Positions 16,320 to 25,297 of a stretch of DNA of 53,889 nt are shown piece by piece. How positions within the stretch are numbered: the stretch's first letter is position 1; each line of letters opens with the position of its first letter. Source of the stretch: Clostridia bacterium. Lineage in GTDB: Bacteria > Bacillota > Clostridia > Christensenellales > Borkfalkiaceae. Under the pieces are notes generated by a model. That model saw nothing but the letters and a program-made list of their open reading frames with translations. It was not told where the DNA came from and ran no database searches. The translations under genes were made by a program, and so were the position numbers. The stretch is taken from assembly GCA_017625565.1 (NCBI GenBank), contig JAGAKN010000018.1, positions 1 through 53,889 on the forward strand. The letters are read 5' to 3'.

Positions 16320-19300
16320 TTATTTGAAATACCGTACACCGCTTTCGAAAATCTTCATATCGAAGTTCCCGTCCACGTTCTTATACAAGTTCTCGCCGAT
16401 ACGTTCGCTATGTCCCATTTTCCCGAACACTCTACCATCGGGCGACGTAATCCCTTCGATCGCCCACATGGAGCCGTTGGGATTGTACGGGGAAAGCATC
16501 GTAGGTGCGCCATTCAAATCCGCGTATTGCGTAGCGATTTGCCCATTCTTACGCATTTCTTCCAACGCAAACGTCGGGGCAACTATCTTGCCTTCACCGT
16601 GCGAAACGGGTACTTTGTAAACTTCCCCAACTTTGCAAGCGCTGAGCCAAGGCGACAAGGTAGACGCAACGCGAATATCCACAACCGTCGAAACGTGACG
16701 GGAAATATTGTTGAACGTTAACGTAGGTGAATCCGACGTCATTTCCTTTACGTGTCCGTACGGCACTAAACCGAGTTTGATTAACGCTTGGAAACCGTTG
16801 CAAATACCAAGCGCCAACCCGTCACGGCTGTTCAAGAGTTCTTCTACCTGTTCCGCGATATACGGATTACGGAACGTCGTTGCGATAAATTTACCACTAC
16901 CGTCCGGTTCGTCCCCACCCGAGAACCCACCGGGGAACGCGATAATATTCGCATTCTTAATCGCCTTGACAATTTCCGCAACACTCTCTTCGATATCTTG
17001 CGCCGAGCGATTTCTAACGACTACCGTTTGCACTTCCGCGCCAGCAAGTAAAAACTTTCTCGCCGTGTCGAGTTCACAGTTCGTACCCGGGAATACGGGA
17101 ATGAACACGCGCGGTTTTGCCACTTTCGTGGCAATATTCGTATACTTTACACCTGCTTTATAATCACAATTTTCCGCTTTTCCGTCCGCAGGAGCGGTCA
17201 CAGGGAAGACACTCGAAAGTGCCGAAACGTAATGATTTGAAACCGTTTCGATGCAAACGCTATCCGTTCCGCAAACGAATTTTCCGCTTTCCGTCGTTTC
17301 ACCAACGTACGCCTTAACGATTGCCTTATTAAACGCGCTTTCGTCTTTCAACGCCACGATCAAATCGCCATAGCCTTCCGTATATAATTCGTCCGCGTTC
17401 ATCGCAAAATTTACACCAATCTCGTTGCCGAGCGCCGATTTTACAACCGCCGCCCCAACACCGCCGTTTTCCACCACGGTCGCGAACGGAATATTTCCGT
17501 TTTGGATTTGCGCGTAGACTTCCGCGTAAACCGCTTTAAGCTCTTCAAATTTCGGCACGGAGTTTTCATCTTTTGGCACGGGAATATGATAGAGCTTTTC
17601 CCCGCCTTTCAAAACGTTGGTAATCAACGCGCTCGCCTTAGCAGGCGCTAACGCAAACGAAATCAGGGTAGGCGGAACGTGGATGCTCTCAAACGTACCG
17701 CTCATACTGTCTTTTCCACCGATCGCGCCGAGTTCCAACCCCATTTGCGCGTAAACCGCGCCGAGAAGTGCCGACGCAGGTACACCCCAAACCTTCGCTT
17801 CACCCGTCATTCTTTGGAAGAATTCTTGCAAAGTAAGACGTACGTCGCGATAGTTTGCGCCTGTCGCAACGACTTTAGAAACAGACGCAACAATCGAATA
17901 AATTGCGCCGATAAACGGGCTTGTTTCCATCAAATACGGGGAATACCCGTACGCCGAAACGGTACAAACGTCCGTTTCCCCACCGCAAATCTTCGCGGCC
18001 ATTGCAATCGCGGGTGTTAGTTGTTTCTTACCGCCCCAAGGCATATATACCGTGCGCGCGCCGATCGTCGAGTCGAACGTTTCCGACAAACCTTTCTTCG
18101 CGCAAACGTTTAAATCGGAAATTACTTTCTTCGTCGTTTCCGAGAAGTGTAAACCCTGCTTTTTATCAAACCAAGTCGTGCGCGCGTCGTCGATTTCGAC
18201 GTTCGCTTCTTGTTTTACGCCGTTCGTGTTCAAGAATTCACGGGAAATATCCACAATGGCCTTGCCTTTTAAGAACATTTTCATGCGCCCCGTGTCCGTG
18301 ACGACTGCTACGGGCGTAGCCGAAAGGTTCTCTTCTGCAGCAAGCGCTTTGAATGCGTCCACGTTCCTTGCGTCGATTACGACAGCCATACGTTCTTGCG
18401 ATTCTGAAATAGCAAGTTCCGTACCGTTCAAACCTTCGTACTTTTTGGGAACTTTATCTAGATCGATATTCAAACCGTCGGCAAGTTCGCCGATCGCAAC
18501 CGAAACGCCACCAGCCCCGAAGTCGTTGCACTTCTTAATCATGCGCGTCGCTTGTTGATTCAAGAACAAACGTTGCAATTTGCGTTCCGTCAACGCGTTG
18601 CCCTTTTGTACCTCCGCGCCACAAGTTTCAACCGAGTGGGTATCGTGCGCTTTGGACGATCCCGTCGCGCCACCGCAACCGTCGCGCCCCGTTTCCCCAC
18701 CAAGGAGCACGATCACGTCGCCTGCCTTAGGCGCTTCACGGTAAACCATATCCTTTCTTGCGCCACCAACGACGAAACCCGTTTCCAAACGCTTTGCTTT
18801 ATAGCCTTCGTGGTAGACTTCGTCTACAATCCCCGTAGCGAGCCCGATTTGGTTGCCGTAAGACGAGAACCCTGCCGCCGCGCGTTGCGTAATCGCGCGT
18901 TGGGGCAATTTCCCAGCCAACGTGTCTTCTAATTTTTCTCGCGGATCGGACGCACCTGTAATACGCATCGCTTGGTACACGTACGTTCTACCGCTCAACG
19001 GATCGCGGATTGCACCCCCCAAGCACGTTGCCGCGCCACCGAACGGTTCGATTTCCGTCGGATGGTTGTGCGTTTCGTTCTTGAACATAACGAGATATTG
19101 TTCTTTCTTTCCGTCGAGTTCCGCTTCGATGCAAATGGAACAAGCGTTGATTTCGTCGGATATATCCAAGTTGTCAAGCTTTCCGTCTTTTTTCAATTTC
19201 TTAGCCGCAATCGTCGCAAGGTCCATCAAGCAAGGATACTTATCGGGGCGGTTGCCGTTGAGTTCTTGGTACAATTCTTCGTATAAATGATACGCCTTAT

Positions 19301-20024
19301 GAATCCCGTCGTTTTCAGACGTAATTTTCACGTTTTTGAGTTCGGTCGCAAACGTCGTATGCCGACAGTGATCCGACCAATACGTATCGATTACTTTAAG
19401 TTCTGTTTCCGTCGGATTGCGTTTTTCGCCCTTGAAATATTCGCGTACGAAAATTAAATCCGCAACGCTCATAGCAAAGCCTATCGATTTGTGATAAGTG
19501 GCAACTTCTTCGTCCGACATCGAGATAAACCCGTCTACGTCTTGAACTTCCGCGCCTTCCACCGTCGCCCGCGCCAGCGTTTCGGGTTTTTCAAACCCAA
19601 CTTCCTCGCTTTCTACGGGGTTGATAATATGCTTTTTAATCGTTTCCAACTCCGCGTCGTTTACGCCCTTTGCCATATATACTTTCGCGCATTTGACCAT
19701 AGGACGGGATTTCTTCGTCAAAAGCTGTACGCATTGCGCCGCGCTGTCCGCGCGTTGATCGTATTGCCCCGTCAAATAGCTCACCGCAAACGCTTTATAC
19801 CCTGCAGGAATTTCCAATTCTTCCAAATATACGTTGTCTACGGGCGGTTCGGAGAATACCGTGCCGAGCGCCGCCTGCAGTTCTTCTTCGCTTAATCCTT
19901 CCACGTCGTAGCGCAACACCAAACGAAAATCTTCCGTATGGATTTTCAAGAGCGTTTGGATATCCGCCGCTTCTTTTCTTGCCTGTACGTTATCTTTCTT
20001 TTCTACAAAAATTCTGTAAATCAT
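16320..20024 (-). CDS. purL: Phosphoribosylformylglycinamidine synthase, single-chain
   Basis: This enzyme makes FGAM from FGAR, ATP and glutamine (step 4 of purine synthesis). At 1234 residues it is the long, single-chain form with an N-terminal PurS-like domain (1-150), two AIRS-like ATP-binding halves (including FKNETHNHPTEIEPFGGAAT near residue 310) and a C-terminal glutamine amidotransferase (PVFPGTNCE, GICNGFQ with the nucleophilic Cys, VSHGEGK). Bacilli use three separate chains (PurS/PurQ/PurL). The glutaminase triad appears intact, in contrast to PurF of the same operon. It is the last pur gene, 12 bp after purD. Confidence 0.97.
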   Translation of the reverse strand: MIYRIFVEKKDNVQARKEAADIQTLLKIHTEDFRLVLRYDVEGLSEEELQAALGTVFSEPPVDNVYLEELEIPAGYKAFAVSYLTGQYDQRADSAAQCVQLLTKKSRPMVKCAKVYMAKGVNDAELETIKKHIINPVESEEVGFEKPETLARATVEGAEVQDVDGFISMSDEEVATYHKSIGFAMSVADLIFVREYFKGEKRNPTETELKVIDTYWSDHCRHTTFATELKNVKITSENDGIHKAYHLYEELYQELNGNRPDKYPCLMDLATIAAKKLKKDGKLDNLDISDEINACSICIEAELDGKKEQYLVMFKNETHNHPTEIEPFGGAATCLGGAIRDPLSGRTYVYQAMRITGASDPREKLEDTLAGKLPQRAITQRAAAGFSSYGNQIGLATGIVDEVYHEGYKAKRLETGFVVGGARKDMVYREAPKAGDVIVLLGGETGRDGCGGATGSSKAHDTHSVETCGAEVQKGNALTERKLQRLFLNQQATRMIKKCNDFGAGGVSVAIGELADGLNIDLDKVPKKYEGLNGTELAISESQERMAVVIDARNVDAFKALAAEENLSATPVAVVTDTGRMKMFLKGKAIVDISREFLNTNGVKQEANVEIDDARTTWFDKKQGLHFSETTKKVISDLNVCAKKGLSETFDSTIGARTVYMPWGGKKQLTPAIAMAAKICGGETDVCTVSAYGYSPYLMETSPFIGAIYSIVASVSKVVATGANYRDVRLTLQEFFQRMTGEAKVWGVPASALLGAVYAQMGLELGAIGGKDSMSGTFESIHVPPTLISFALAPAKASALITNVLKGGEKLYHIPVPKDENSVPKFEELKAVYAEVYAQIQNGNIPFATVVENGGVGAAVVKSALGNEIGVNFAMNADELYTEGYGDLIVALKDESAFNKAIVKAYVGETTESGKFVCGTDSVCIETVSNHYVSALSSVFPVTAPADGKAENCDYKAGVKYTNIATKVAKPRVFIPVFPGTNCELDTARKFLLAGAEVQTVVVRNRSAQDIEESVAEIVKAIKNANIIAFPGGFSGGDEPDGSGKFIATTFRNPYIAEQVEELLNSRDGLALGICNGFQALIKLGLVPYGHVKEMTSDSPTLTFNNISRHVSTVVDIRVASTLSPWLSACKVGEVYKVPVSHGEGKIVAPTFALEEMRKNGQIATQYADLNGAPTMLSPYNPNGSMWAIEGITSPDGRVFGKMGHSERIGENLYKNVDGNFDMKIFESGVRYFK

Positions 20025-20036
20025 ATCTCGTCGTCC

Positions 20037-21311
20037 TTATTCTCTTTCTACGTCGCGGTATTTAATACCGATATCTTTCCGATAATACATTCCCTCAAAG
20101 GAAATTTTCTCTACGTTTGCATACGCCTTTTGCCGAGCTTGTTCTATCGTCTCGCCTTTAGCGCAAACCCCGATCACTCTACCACCGCTGGTCACGAGTT
20201 TTCCGTCTTTCATCGCCGTTCCCGCATGGCACAAAACGATATCTTCGTCCAAAGCACCAATCGTCATTTCTTTGCCCTTAGCGTACGCTTCAGGATATCC
20301 ACCGCTTGCCACTACCACACATACGCAAGCGCCGTCGTGCCATTCCACGTCCACTTGATCCAACCGCTCGTCGGTGACCGCTTCAAAAATTTCCATCAAA
20401 TCGGTTTTGAGCATCGGCAAAATTACCTGCGTTTCAGGATCGCCGAAACGGGAGTTATATTCAATTACTTTCATCCCGTCTTTGGTTTTCATAAGCCCGA
20501 AATACAAAACCCCTTTAAACGTCCGATTTTCTTGATTCATCGCGTACACGGTAGGCTTCATAATCTTTTCAAGCACTTCTTTCGCCGTCTTTTCGCCGTA
20601 GAACGGCGCAGGGGAAAACGTACCCATACCCCCCGTATTCAAGCCTTCGTCGTTATCGAACGCGCGTTTATGATCACAGCTGGAAATCATAGGCTTAATC
20701 GTCTTCCCGTCCGTAAACGCAAGACAAGAAACTTCAGGGCCTTCTAAAAATTCTTCTACGACAACTTTGTTCCCCGCCGAGCCGAACTTTTTGTCCAGCA
20801 TCATTTCTTTCAAGCCGTCTTGCGCTTCTTCGCGCGTTTTACAAATCAACACGCCTTTCCCAAGCGCCAAGCCGTCCGCTTTTAATACGACGGGAATTTC
20901 ACACGTTTCCACGTACGCTTTCGCCGTTTCATAATCGCTAAACGTTTCGTATTTCGCCGTGGGAATACCGTATTTCTTCATCAATTCCTTAGAAAACGCT
21001 TTGCTCGCTTCTATAATAGCGGCGCGTTTGTTCGGCCCGAACGCACGGTGCCCACGCGCTTCCAGCTCGTCCACAACCCCAAGAGCCAAAGGATCGTCGG
21101 GGGTGACGACCGTATATCCAACGTCTTTATGCGCGTCCAACCAGTCTGCAACTACCGTTGGATTGCAATAATCCACGTCTACGAGTTCGGCAAGCTCGCC
21201 AATCCCCGCGTTGCCTTTCATAGCATAAATTTTTTCTACTTTCGGCGATTTCCGCAAAGCCTGCACGACTGCGTGTTCTCTACCGCCGTTTCCGATTACC
21301 AAAACGTTCAT
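20037..21311 (-). CDS. purD: Phosphoribosylamine-glycine ligase
   Basis: This 424-residue ATP-grasp enzyme joins phosphoribosylamine and glycine to GAR (step 2). It begins MNVLVIGNGGREHA, the family N-terminus, and shows the ATP-grasp segments VLKADGLALGKGV and NSRFGDPETQ. An open frame extends 31 codons further upstream, but the ATG at 21311 follows GGAAGG and starts exactly at the conserved N-terminus. It lies 23 bp after purN. Confidence 0.97.
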   Translation of the reverse strand: MNVLVIGNGGREHAVVQALRKSPKVEKIYAMKGNAGIGELAELVDVDYCNPTVVADWLDAHKDVGYTVVTPDDPLALGVVDELEARGHRAFGPNKRAAIIEASKAFSKELMKKYGIPTAKYETFSDYETAKAYVETCEIPVVLKADGLALGKGVLICKTREEAQDGLKEMMLDKKFGSAGNKVVVEEFLEGPEVSCLAFTDGKTIKPMISSCDHKRAFDNDEGLNTGGMGTFSPAPFYGEKTAKEVLEKIMKPTVYAMNQENRTFKGVLYFGLMKTKDGMKVIEYNSRFGDPETQVILPMLKTDLMEIFEAVTDERLDQVDVEWHDGACVCVVVASGGYPEAYAKGKEMTIGALDEDIVLCHAGTAMKDGKLVTSGGRVIGVCAKGETIEQARQKAYANVEKISFEGMYYRKDIGIKYRDVERE

Positions 21312-21334
21312 TCGTATTCTTCCTTCCCTTGTTT

Positions 21335-21952
21335 TTAGTCTAATACACGAACTTTTCTGCCCGTTTTTACCACTTTGTCTTCGCAAAGTTTTTTCACGCA
21401 CCAAGGCAATAATTCGTGTTCTTCTTTCAAAATTTTCTTTTGTAAACTTTCGGGCGTATCCTCCGCGTCAATGTAGACGGCGCGTTGCATAATAATTGCC
21501 CCACCATCCACGTCCGCTTCGACGAAATGCACCGTTGCGCCACTCACTTTCACGCCGTATTCAATCGCCGCCGTATGTACTTTCAAACCGTAGTACCCCA
21601 TTCCACAAAAGGACGGGATCAACGACGGATGAATGTTGATGATACGGTTTTCAAACGCTTGAATAAAGCTCGCAGGAACAACCGAAAGCCAACCTGCCAA
21701 GACGACGAGTTCCACGTCGCTTTTTTTCAGCGTTTGCGCTACGTAGCCGTAAAACGCATCTTTATCCGCGAACTTCGTTTTCTCATAAACCAGCGTCTTT
21801 ATCCCGTTATTTTCCGCGCGGGTAATCGCGCCGATTTGTGGTTTAGACGCCACCAAGTATTCGATTTCGCAAAATTGTTCCCGAGCGTTTGCGTCGATAA
21901 TCGATTGAAAATCCGTACCGCCACCCGAGGCAAATACCGCTATCTTTTTCAT
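21335..21952 (-). CDS. purN: Phosphoribosylglycinamide formyltransferase
   Basis: This 205-residue folate-dependent GAR transformylase (step 3) begins [15 protein letters not shown] and carries the catalytic [10 protein letters not shown] (Asn, His) and the aspartate in VDGGAII. The ATG at 21952 overlaps the purM stop as ATGA, which fixes the start. A 36-codon upward extension of the frame lies inside purM and is rejected. Confidence 0.96.
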   Translation of the reverse strand: MKKIAVFASGGGTDFQSIIDANAREQFCEIEYLVASKPQIGAITRAENNGIKTLVYEKTKFADKDAFYGYVAQTLKKSDVELVVLAGWLSVVPASFIQAFENRIINIHPSLIPSFCGMGYYGLKVHTAAIEYGVKVSGATVHFVEADVDGGAIIMQRAVYIDAEDTPESLQKKILKEEHELLPWCVKKLCEDKVVKTGRKVRVLD

Positions 21953-22974
21953 TGAAGAATTACACCCTTTCCTGCAACCGTTTTCCCGATTACGACAACG
22001 TCTTCGCCTGTCGCTTTCAAGCATTCCATCGCCGCGTCCACGTTTTCGGGCGCTACGCACACAACCATACCGATCCCCATGTTAAAGGTGTTATAGATTT
22101 GTTCGTCGGTAATCCCTGCGCGTTCTTGCATCACTTTGAATACAGGGGGCACTTCGTAGGAATTCTTTTGAATTTCCGCCGCAACGCCTTCAGGCAAAAT
22201 TCTGGGAACGTTCTCGATAAATCCACCGCCCGTAATGTGCGCAATCCCTTTTACTTGTACCTTTTCAATCAAGGAAAGAATGCTCTTTACGTAGATCTTC
22301 GTGGGCTTCAATAACACTTCCGCCGCCGTCGCGCCGAGTTGTTCGTCATACGTTTCCAAAACCGCTTTATCGCTATCCCCAAAGAGTTTTCGAACGAGCG
22401 AATACCCATTGGAATGTACCCCCGTCGATTTTAAACCGATCAAAACGTCGCCGGGAACGATATCCTTACCATTGATGACTTTCTTTTTGTCGACGATCCC
22501 TACCGCGAACCCTGCAAGGTCGTATTCCCCGTCGGGATAGAATCCGGGCATTTCCGCCGTTTCACCGCCAATGAGCGCGCAACCGGCTTGGCGACAACCT
22601 TCCGCAATGCCTTTTACTACTTCCGCTTCCAACTCCGGATACAAACGTCCGCAAGCATAATAATCTAAGAAGAACAAAGGTTTCGCGCCTTGGCAAACGA
22701 TATCGTTTACGCACATCGCCACCGCGTCGATCCCGATCGTGTCGTGTTTATTCAAAAGGAACGCGTACTTGAGTTTCGTACCAACGCCGTCCGTACCTGC
22801 GACCAAAACGGGTTCTTCCATCTTCTCATTTGCAATTGAGAAGAATCCGCCGAACGAACCCAAATCCCCGATTACGTTTTCGTTATACGTGGATTTTACG
22901 TGTTTCTTCATCAAATCCACCGCCTTATACCCTCTTGTCACGTCTACACCGCTGTCTTTATAAGAAATCGCCAT
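21949..22974 (-). CDS. purM: Phosphoribosylformylglycinamidine cyclo-ligase (AIR synthase)
   Basis: The 341 residues give AIR synthase (step 5), with the family motifs [40 protein letters not shown] and [10 protein letters not shown]. The length is normal. It lies 20 bp after purF and has a 4-bp overlap with purN. Confidence 0.97.
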   Translation of the reverse strand: MAISYKDSGVDVTRGYKAVDLMKKHVKSTYNENVIGDLGSFGGFFSIANEKMEEPVLVAGTDGVGTKLKYAFLLNKHDTIGIDAVAMCVNDIVCQGAKPLFFLDYYACGRLYPELEAEVVKGIAEGCRQAGCALIGGETAEMPGFYPDGEYDLAGFAVGIVDKKKVINGKDIVPGDVLIGLKSTGVHSNGYSLVRKLFGDSDKAVLETYDEQLGATAAEVLLKPTKIYVKSILSLIEKVQVKGIAHITGGGFIENVPRILPEGVAAEIQKNSYEVPPVFKVMQERAGITDEQIYNTFNMGIGMVVCVAPENVDAAMECLKATGEDVVVIGKTVAGKGVILQ

Positions 22975-22994
22975 TTTATTATCTCTCCATTCGT

Positions 22995-24404
22995 TTATTT
23001 TTTCTCTGAAATTTTATAATTGTACTTCGAGTCGTACATCATTTTCGGAATTTCCGTCGGATACAATCCGTCGAAACAAGCCTTGCAATATCCTTTACAC
23101 GTTCCGCTTTCGGCTAATTTTACTACGTCTTCCAACGGTAAAAATCCTACCGAGTCCGCCCCGAAAATCTTCGCCATTTCTTCGGGCGTGTACTTACAAG
23201 CGATCAACTCTTCTTTCGAGCCGATATCCGTACCGTAGTAGCACGGATTCAAGAAAGCCGGCGCGGAAGAACGAATATGAATTTCTTTCGCCCCCGCGTC
23301 GCGTAAGAGTTTGACAACCCGCGTACAAGTCGTACCGCGAACAATGGAATCGTCCACCAAAACAACACGTTTGCCTTTTACCGTTTCCACCACGGGATTG
23401 AGTTTTATCTTTACTTTATCTTCCCGAACGTTTTGACCGGGATCAATGAACGTTCTGCCAATATATTTGTTCTTGATCAAGCCGAGTCCATACGGAATTC
23501 CCGATTCTTCCGCATAACCGATCGCCGCGTCAATCCCCGAATCGGGAGCGCCGATTACGACGTCCGCTTCCACAGGATGCGCCTTTGCAAGAAATGCCCC
23601 TGCGCGCTTTCTCGCAAGATGCACCGAACAATCGTTAATCACCGAATCTGGTCTTGCCGTATACAAATATTCGAATACGCAAAGCCTTTCGGGTTGTTTT
23701 CCGCAATGGGTGCGAATACTCTTTACTCCGTCCTTGGTAAATACGACGATTTCTCCTGGATCAATTTCCCGAACAAACGTCGCGCCCACGGTATTCAACG
23801 CGCAGGACTCACTTGCAACGACGTATTCTCCATCGTCACGTTTGCCGTAGCAAAGCGGATGCAAACCGTTCTCGTCGCGCACCGCAATGAGTTTTTGCGG
23901 GGACATAACCAGGAGTGAATAACCGCCCTTTAAGCGTTCCATCGCTTGACAAATCGCATCCTCCGTCGAAAGCGCCGTAAGACGGGCTTTCGTAATCATA
24001 TACGCAAAGACTTCGATATCGTTGCTCGTATGGAAAATCGCGCCTTCCAATTCCAATTCCCGACGCAATTCCGCGTAGTTCACCAACGCGCCATCGTGAG
24101 AAATCGCCAAGCGCCCTTTTACGTGATTTACAAGCATCGGTTCTGCATTGATTCGTTCTTTCGTCGCGCTCGTGCCATAGCGCACGTTCCCCAGCGCCAT
24201 TTGCCCAAGCCCCAAGCCTTCCAACACGTTGTGCGTGAACACTTCGTTGACTATCCCAGAGTCTTTATAAGCACGGAAAACGCCGTCGTCGTTCACGACA
24301 ATCCCACTGCTCGCTTGTCCGCGATGTTGTAATGCATATAACCCGTAATACGCACTCGACGCTACGTTTGCTAAACTCGTACCGAAAACACCAAATACTG
24401 CCAT
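22995..24404 (-). CDS. purF: Amidophosphoribosyltransferase without the glutaminase nucleophile
   Basis: This is the first committed enzyme of purine synthesis, making phosphoribosylamine from PRPP. The PRPP loop [13 protein letters not shown] (347-359) is intact, and the four [4Fe-4S] cysteines of the Bacillus-type enzyme are kept (242, 388, 440, 443). The glutaminase half is not normal. The mature N-terminal Cys of the CGVFG motif is missing: the protein begins [10 protein letters not shown], so Phe4 takes its place. The oxyanion NG pair reads Asp104-Gly105, and GHxRY reads GNVRYGTS. The only good start is the ATG at 24404 (GGGAGAG seven bases upstream), and there is no propeptide. The enzyme may depend on free ammonia. 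It lies 20 bp after purE. Confidence 0.93.
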   Translation of the reverse strand: MAVFGVFGTSLANVASSAYYGLYALQHRGQASSGIVVNDDGVFRAYKDSGIVNEVFTHNVLEGLGLGQMALGNVRYGTSATKERINAEPMLVNHVKGRLAISHDGALVNYAELRRELELEGAIFHTSNDIEVFAYMITKARLTALSTEDAICQAMERLKGGYSLLVMSPQKLIAVRDENGLHPLCYGKRDDGEYVVASESCALNTVGATFVREIDPGEIVVFTKDGVKSIRTHCGKQPERLCVFEYLYTARPDSVINDCSVHLARKRAGAFLAKAHPVEADVVIGAPDSGIDAAIGYAEESGIPYGLGLIKNKYIGRTFIDPGQNVREDKVKIKLNPVVETVKGKRVVLVDDSIVRGTTCTRVVKLLRDAGAKEIHIRSSAPAFLNPCYYGTDIGSKEELIACKYTPEEMAKIFGADSVGFLPLEDVVKLAESGTCKGYCKACFDGLYPTEIPKMMYDSKYNYKISEKK

Positions 24405-24424
24405 TGTTTTCTCTCCCGTCGCGA

Positions 24425-24913
24425 TTACAAAATCGCCTGCAACGCTTCGTCGTCAGCGTTAATTTTTTCTTTCATCGTTTGTTTATAGTCCGCAAGTTTT
24501 TCCCCAATTTCGGGATATTTAATCCCCAAAATTTGAAGTGCCAAAAGCCCTGCGTTTTCTCCGCCGTTTACCCCAACCGTCGCCACGGGAATCCCCGACG
24601 GCATTTGCACGATGGAAAGCAAGCTGTCCAAACCACCCATCATATCCGTTTTTACGGGCAATCCGATTACAGGCAACGTCGTCAACGCTGCAATTACTCC
24701 GCCAAGATGCGCCGCTTTCCCTGCCGCGCAAATCAATACTTCCATACCTTTTTCCCTTGCTGTAGCCGCAAATTCGTGTGCTTCGTCAGGGGTACGGTGC
24801 GCAGAGATTACGCGTACCTCCGTTTCTACCCCGAATTTCTTCAATATCGCAACCGCAGGTTTTACTACGTCAAAATCCGATTTACTGCCCATTAAAATAC
24901 CAACTTTGCTCAT
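24425..24913 (-). CDS. purE: N5-carboxyaminoimidazole ribonucleotide mutase
   Basis: The 162 residues form class I PurE with the GSKSD and SAHRTP motifs. It moves the carboxyl of N5-CAIR to make CAIR. No purK was found in the window. The ATG at 24913 follows GGAGAG and begins SKVGILMGSKSD; an upstream in-frame start 45 bp earlier lies in the attenuator region and is rejected. First enzyme gene of the operon. Confidence 0.97.
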   Translation of the reverse strand: MSKVGILMGSKSDFDVVKPAVAILKKFGVETEVRVISAHRTPDEAHEFAATAREKGMEVLICAAGKAAHLGGVIAALTTLPVIGLPVKTDMMGGLDSLLSIVQMPSGIPVATVGVNGGENAGLLALQILGIKYPEIGEKLADYKQTMKEKINADDEALQAIL

Positions 24914-24949
24914 TTGTACAACTCTCCGTTTTATTTTTAAAAATAGGAA

Positions 24950-24978
24950 GGAGTGCAATCCTTTTTCGGTTGCACCCC
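24950..24978 (-). promoter_or_regulatory. Attenuator-like hairpin in front of purE
   Basis: On the minus strand, GGGGTGCAA pairs with TTGCACTCC and is followed by a U-rich stretch (CCTATTTTT). It lies between the 42-codon leader ORF and purE, so it could stop transcription before the operon when conditions require. Confidence 0.5.
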
Positions 24979-24984
24979 TTGTAT

Positions 24985-25113
24985 TTATATCCTGTTTTTC
25001 TTGAGAGAATACGCTTTAACCCCGCAAAAATGCGCGTTGCAACCCGTCGTCGAACCGCGCGCTATGCACGTCGACTGCGAAACAGCCTGTTTCTTTTTGC
25101 GGACCACTAACAT
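24985..25113 (-). CDS. 42-residue leader ORF of the purine operon
   Basis: ATG at 25113 follows GAAAGG by seven bases, and the predicted transcript begins about 27 nt earlier. The product is basic near its start (RKKK) and has three cysteines (16, 25, 30) in a short ARGSTTGCNAHFCG stretch. I do not recognise a family. The same segment can fold: CCGCAAAAA/TTTTTGCGG (25022-25030 with 25094-25102) encloses a GAAACA/TGTTTC hairpin (25079-25093). The ORF could be a regulatory leader peptide, a small redox protein, or simply an open frame in a structured RNA. Confidence 0.4.
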   Translation of the reverse strand: MLVVRKKKQAVSQSTCIARGSTTGCNAHFCGVKAYSLKKNRI

Positions 25114-25147
25114 ACTCTATCCTTTCACATCTTTTCCCTTGCACATT

Positions 25148-25176
25148 ATTATAGCAAAATCCGTCCGAAAACGCAA
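25148..25176 (-). promoter_or_regulatory. Promoter of the purine operon
   Basis: On the minus strand, TTGCGT (25171-25176), a 17-bp spacer and TATAAT (25148-25153). It would give a leader of about 225 nt before purE. Confidence 0.7.
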
Positions 25177-25297
25177 CTGTTCGAACGGATTTTTCACACT
25201 TTTTTTCAGTTTGTTAGTTTTTCACAAAAACGACGCTTTTTTGGGGAAAAAAGCAATCCCTAAAAGGCTTTACTTTCCGTCGGTTGCCCAAAAATCT

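Larger units (their letters stand above)
24914..25297. other. 384-bp gap: purine operon leader and promoter
   Basis: Besides the leader ORF, attenuator hairpin and promoter, the stretch from 25177 to 25297 is AT-rich and empty. It separates the operon from the 3' end of the FAD oxidoreductase gene, which runs in the same direction. Confidence 0.6.

Noticed and set aside
21312..21404. Longer purD and purN N-termini
   Set aside because: The extensions overlap upstream genes or gaps, lack ribosome sites and precede the conserved family N-termini.
24914..25176. Known purine or ZTP riboswitch before purE
   Set aside because: I looked for the conserved cores (purine: paired loops with TATA-type core; ZTP: CCGCCTGGGCA) and did not find them.
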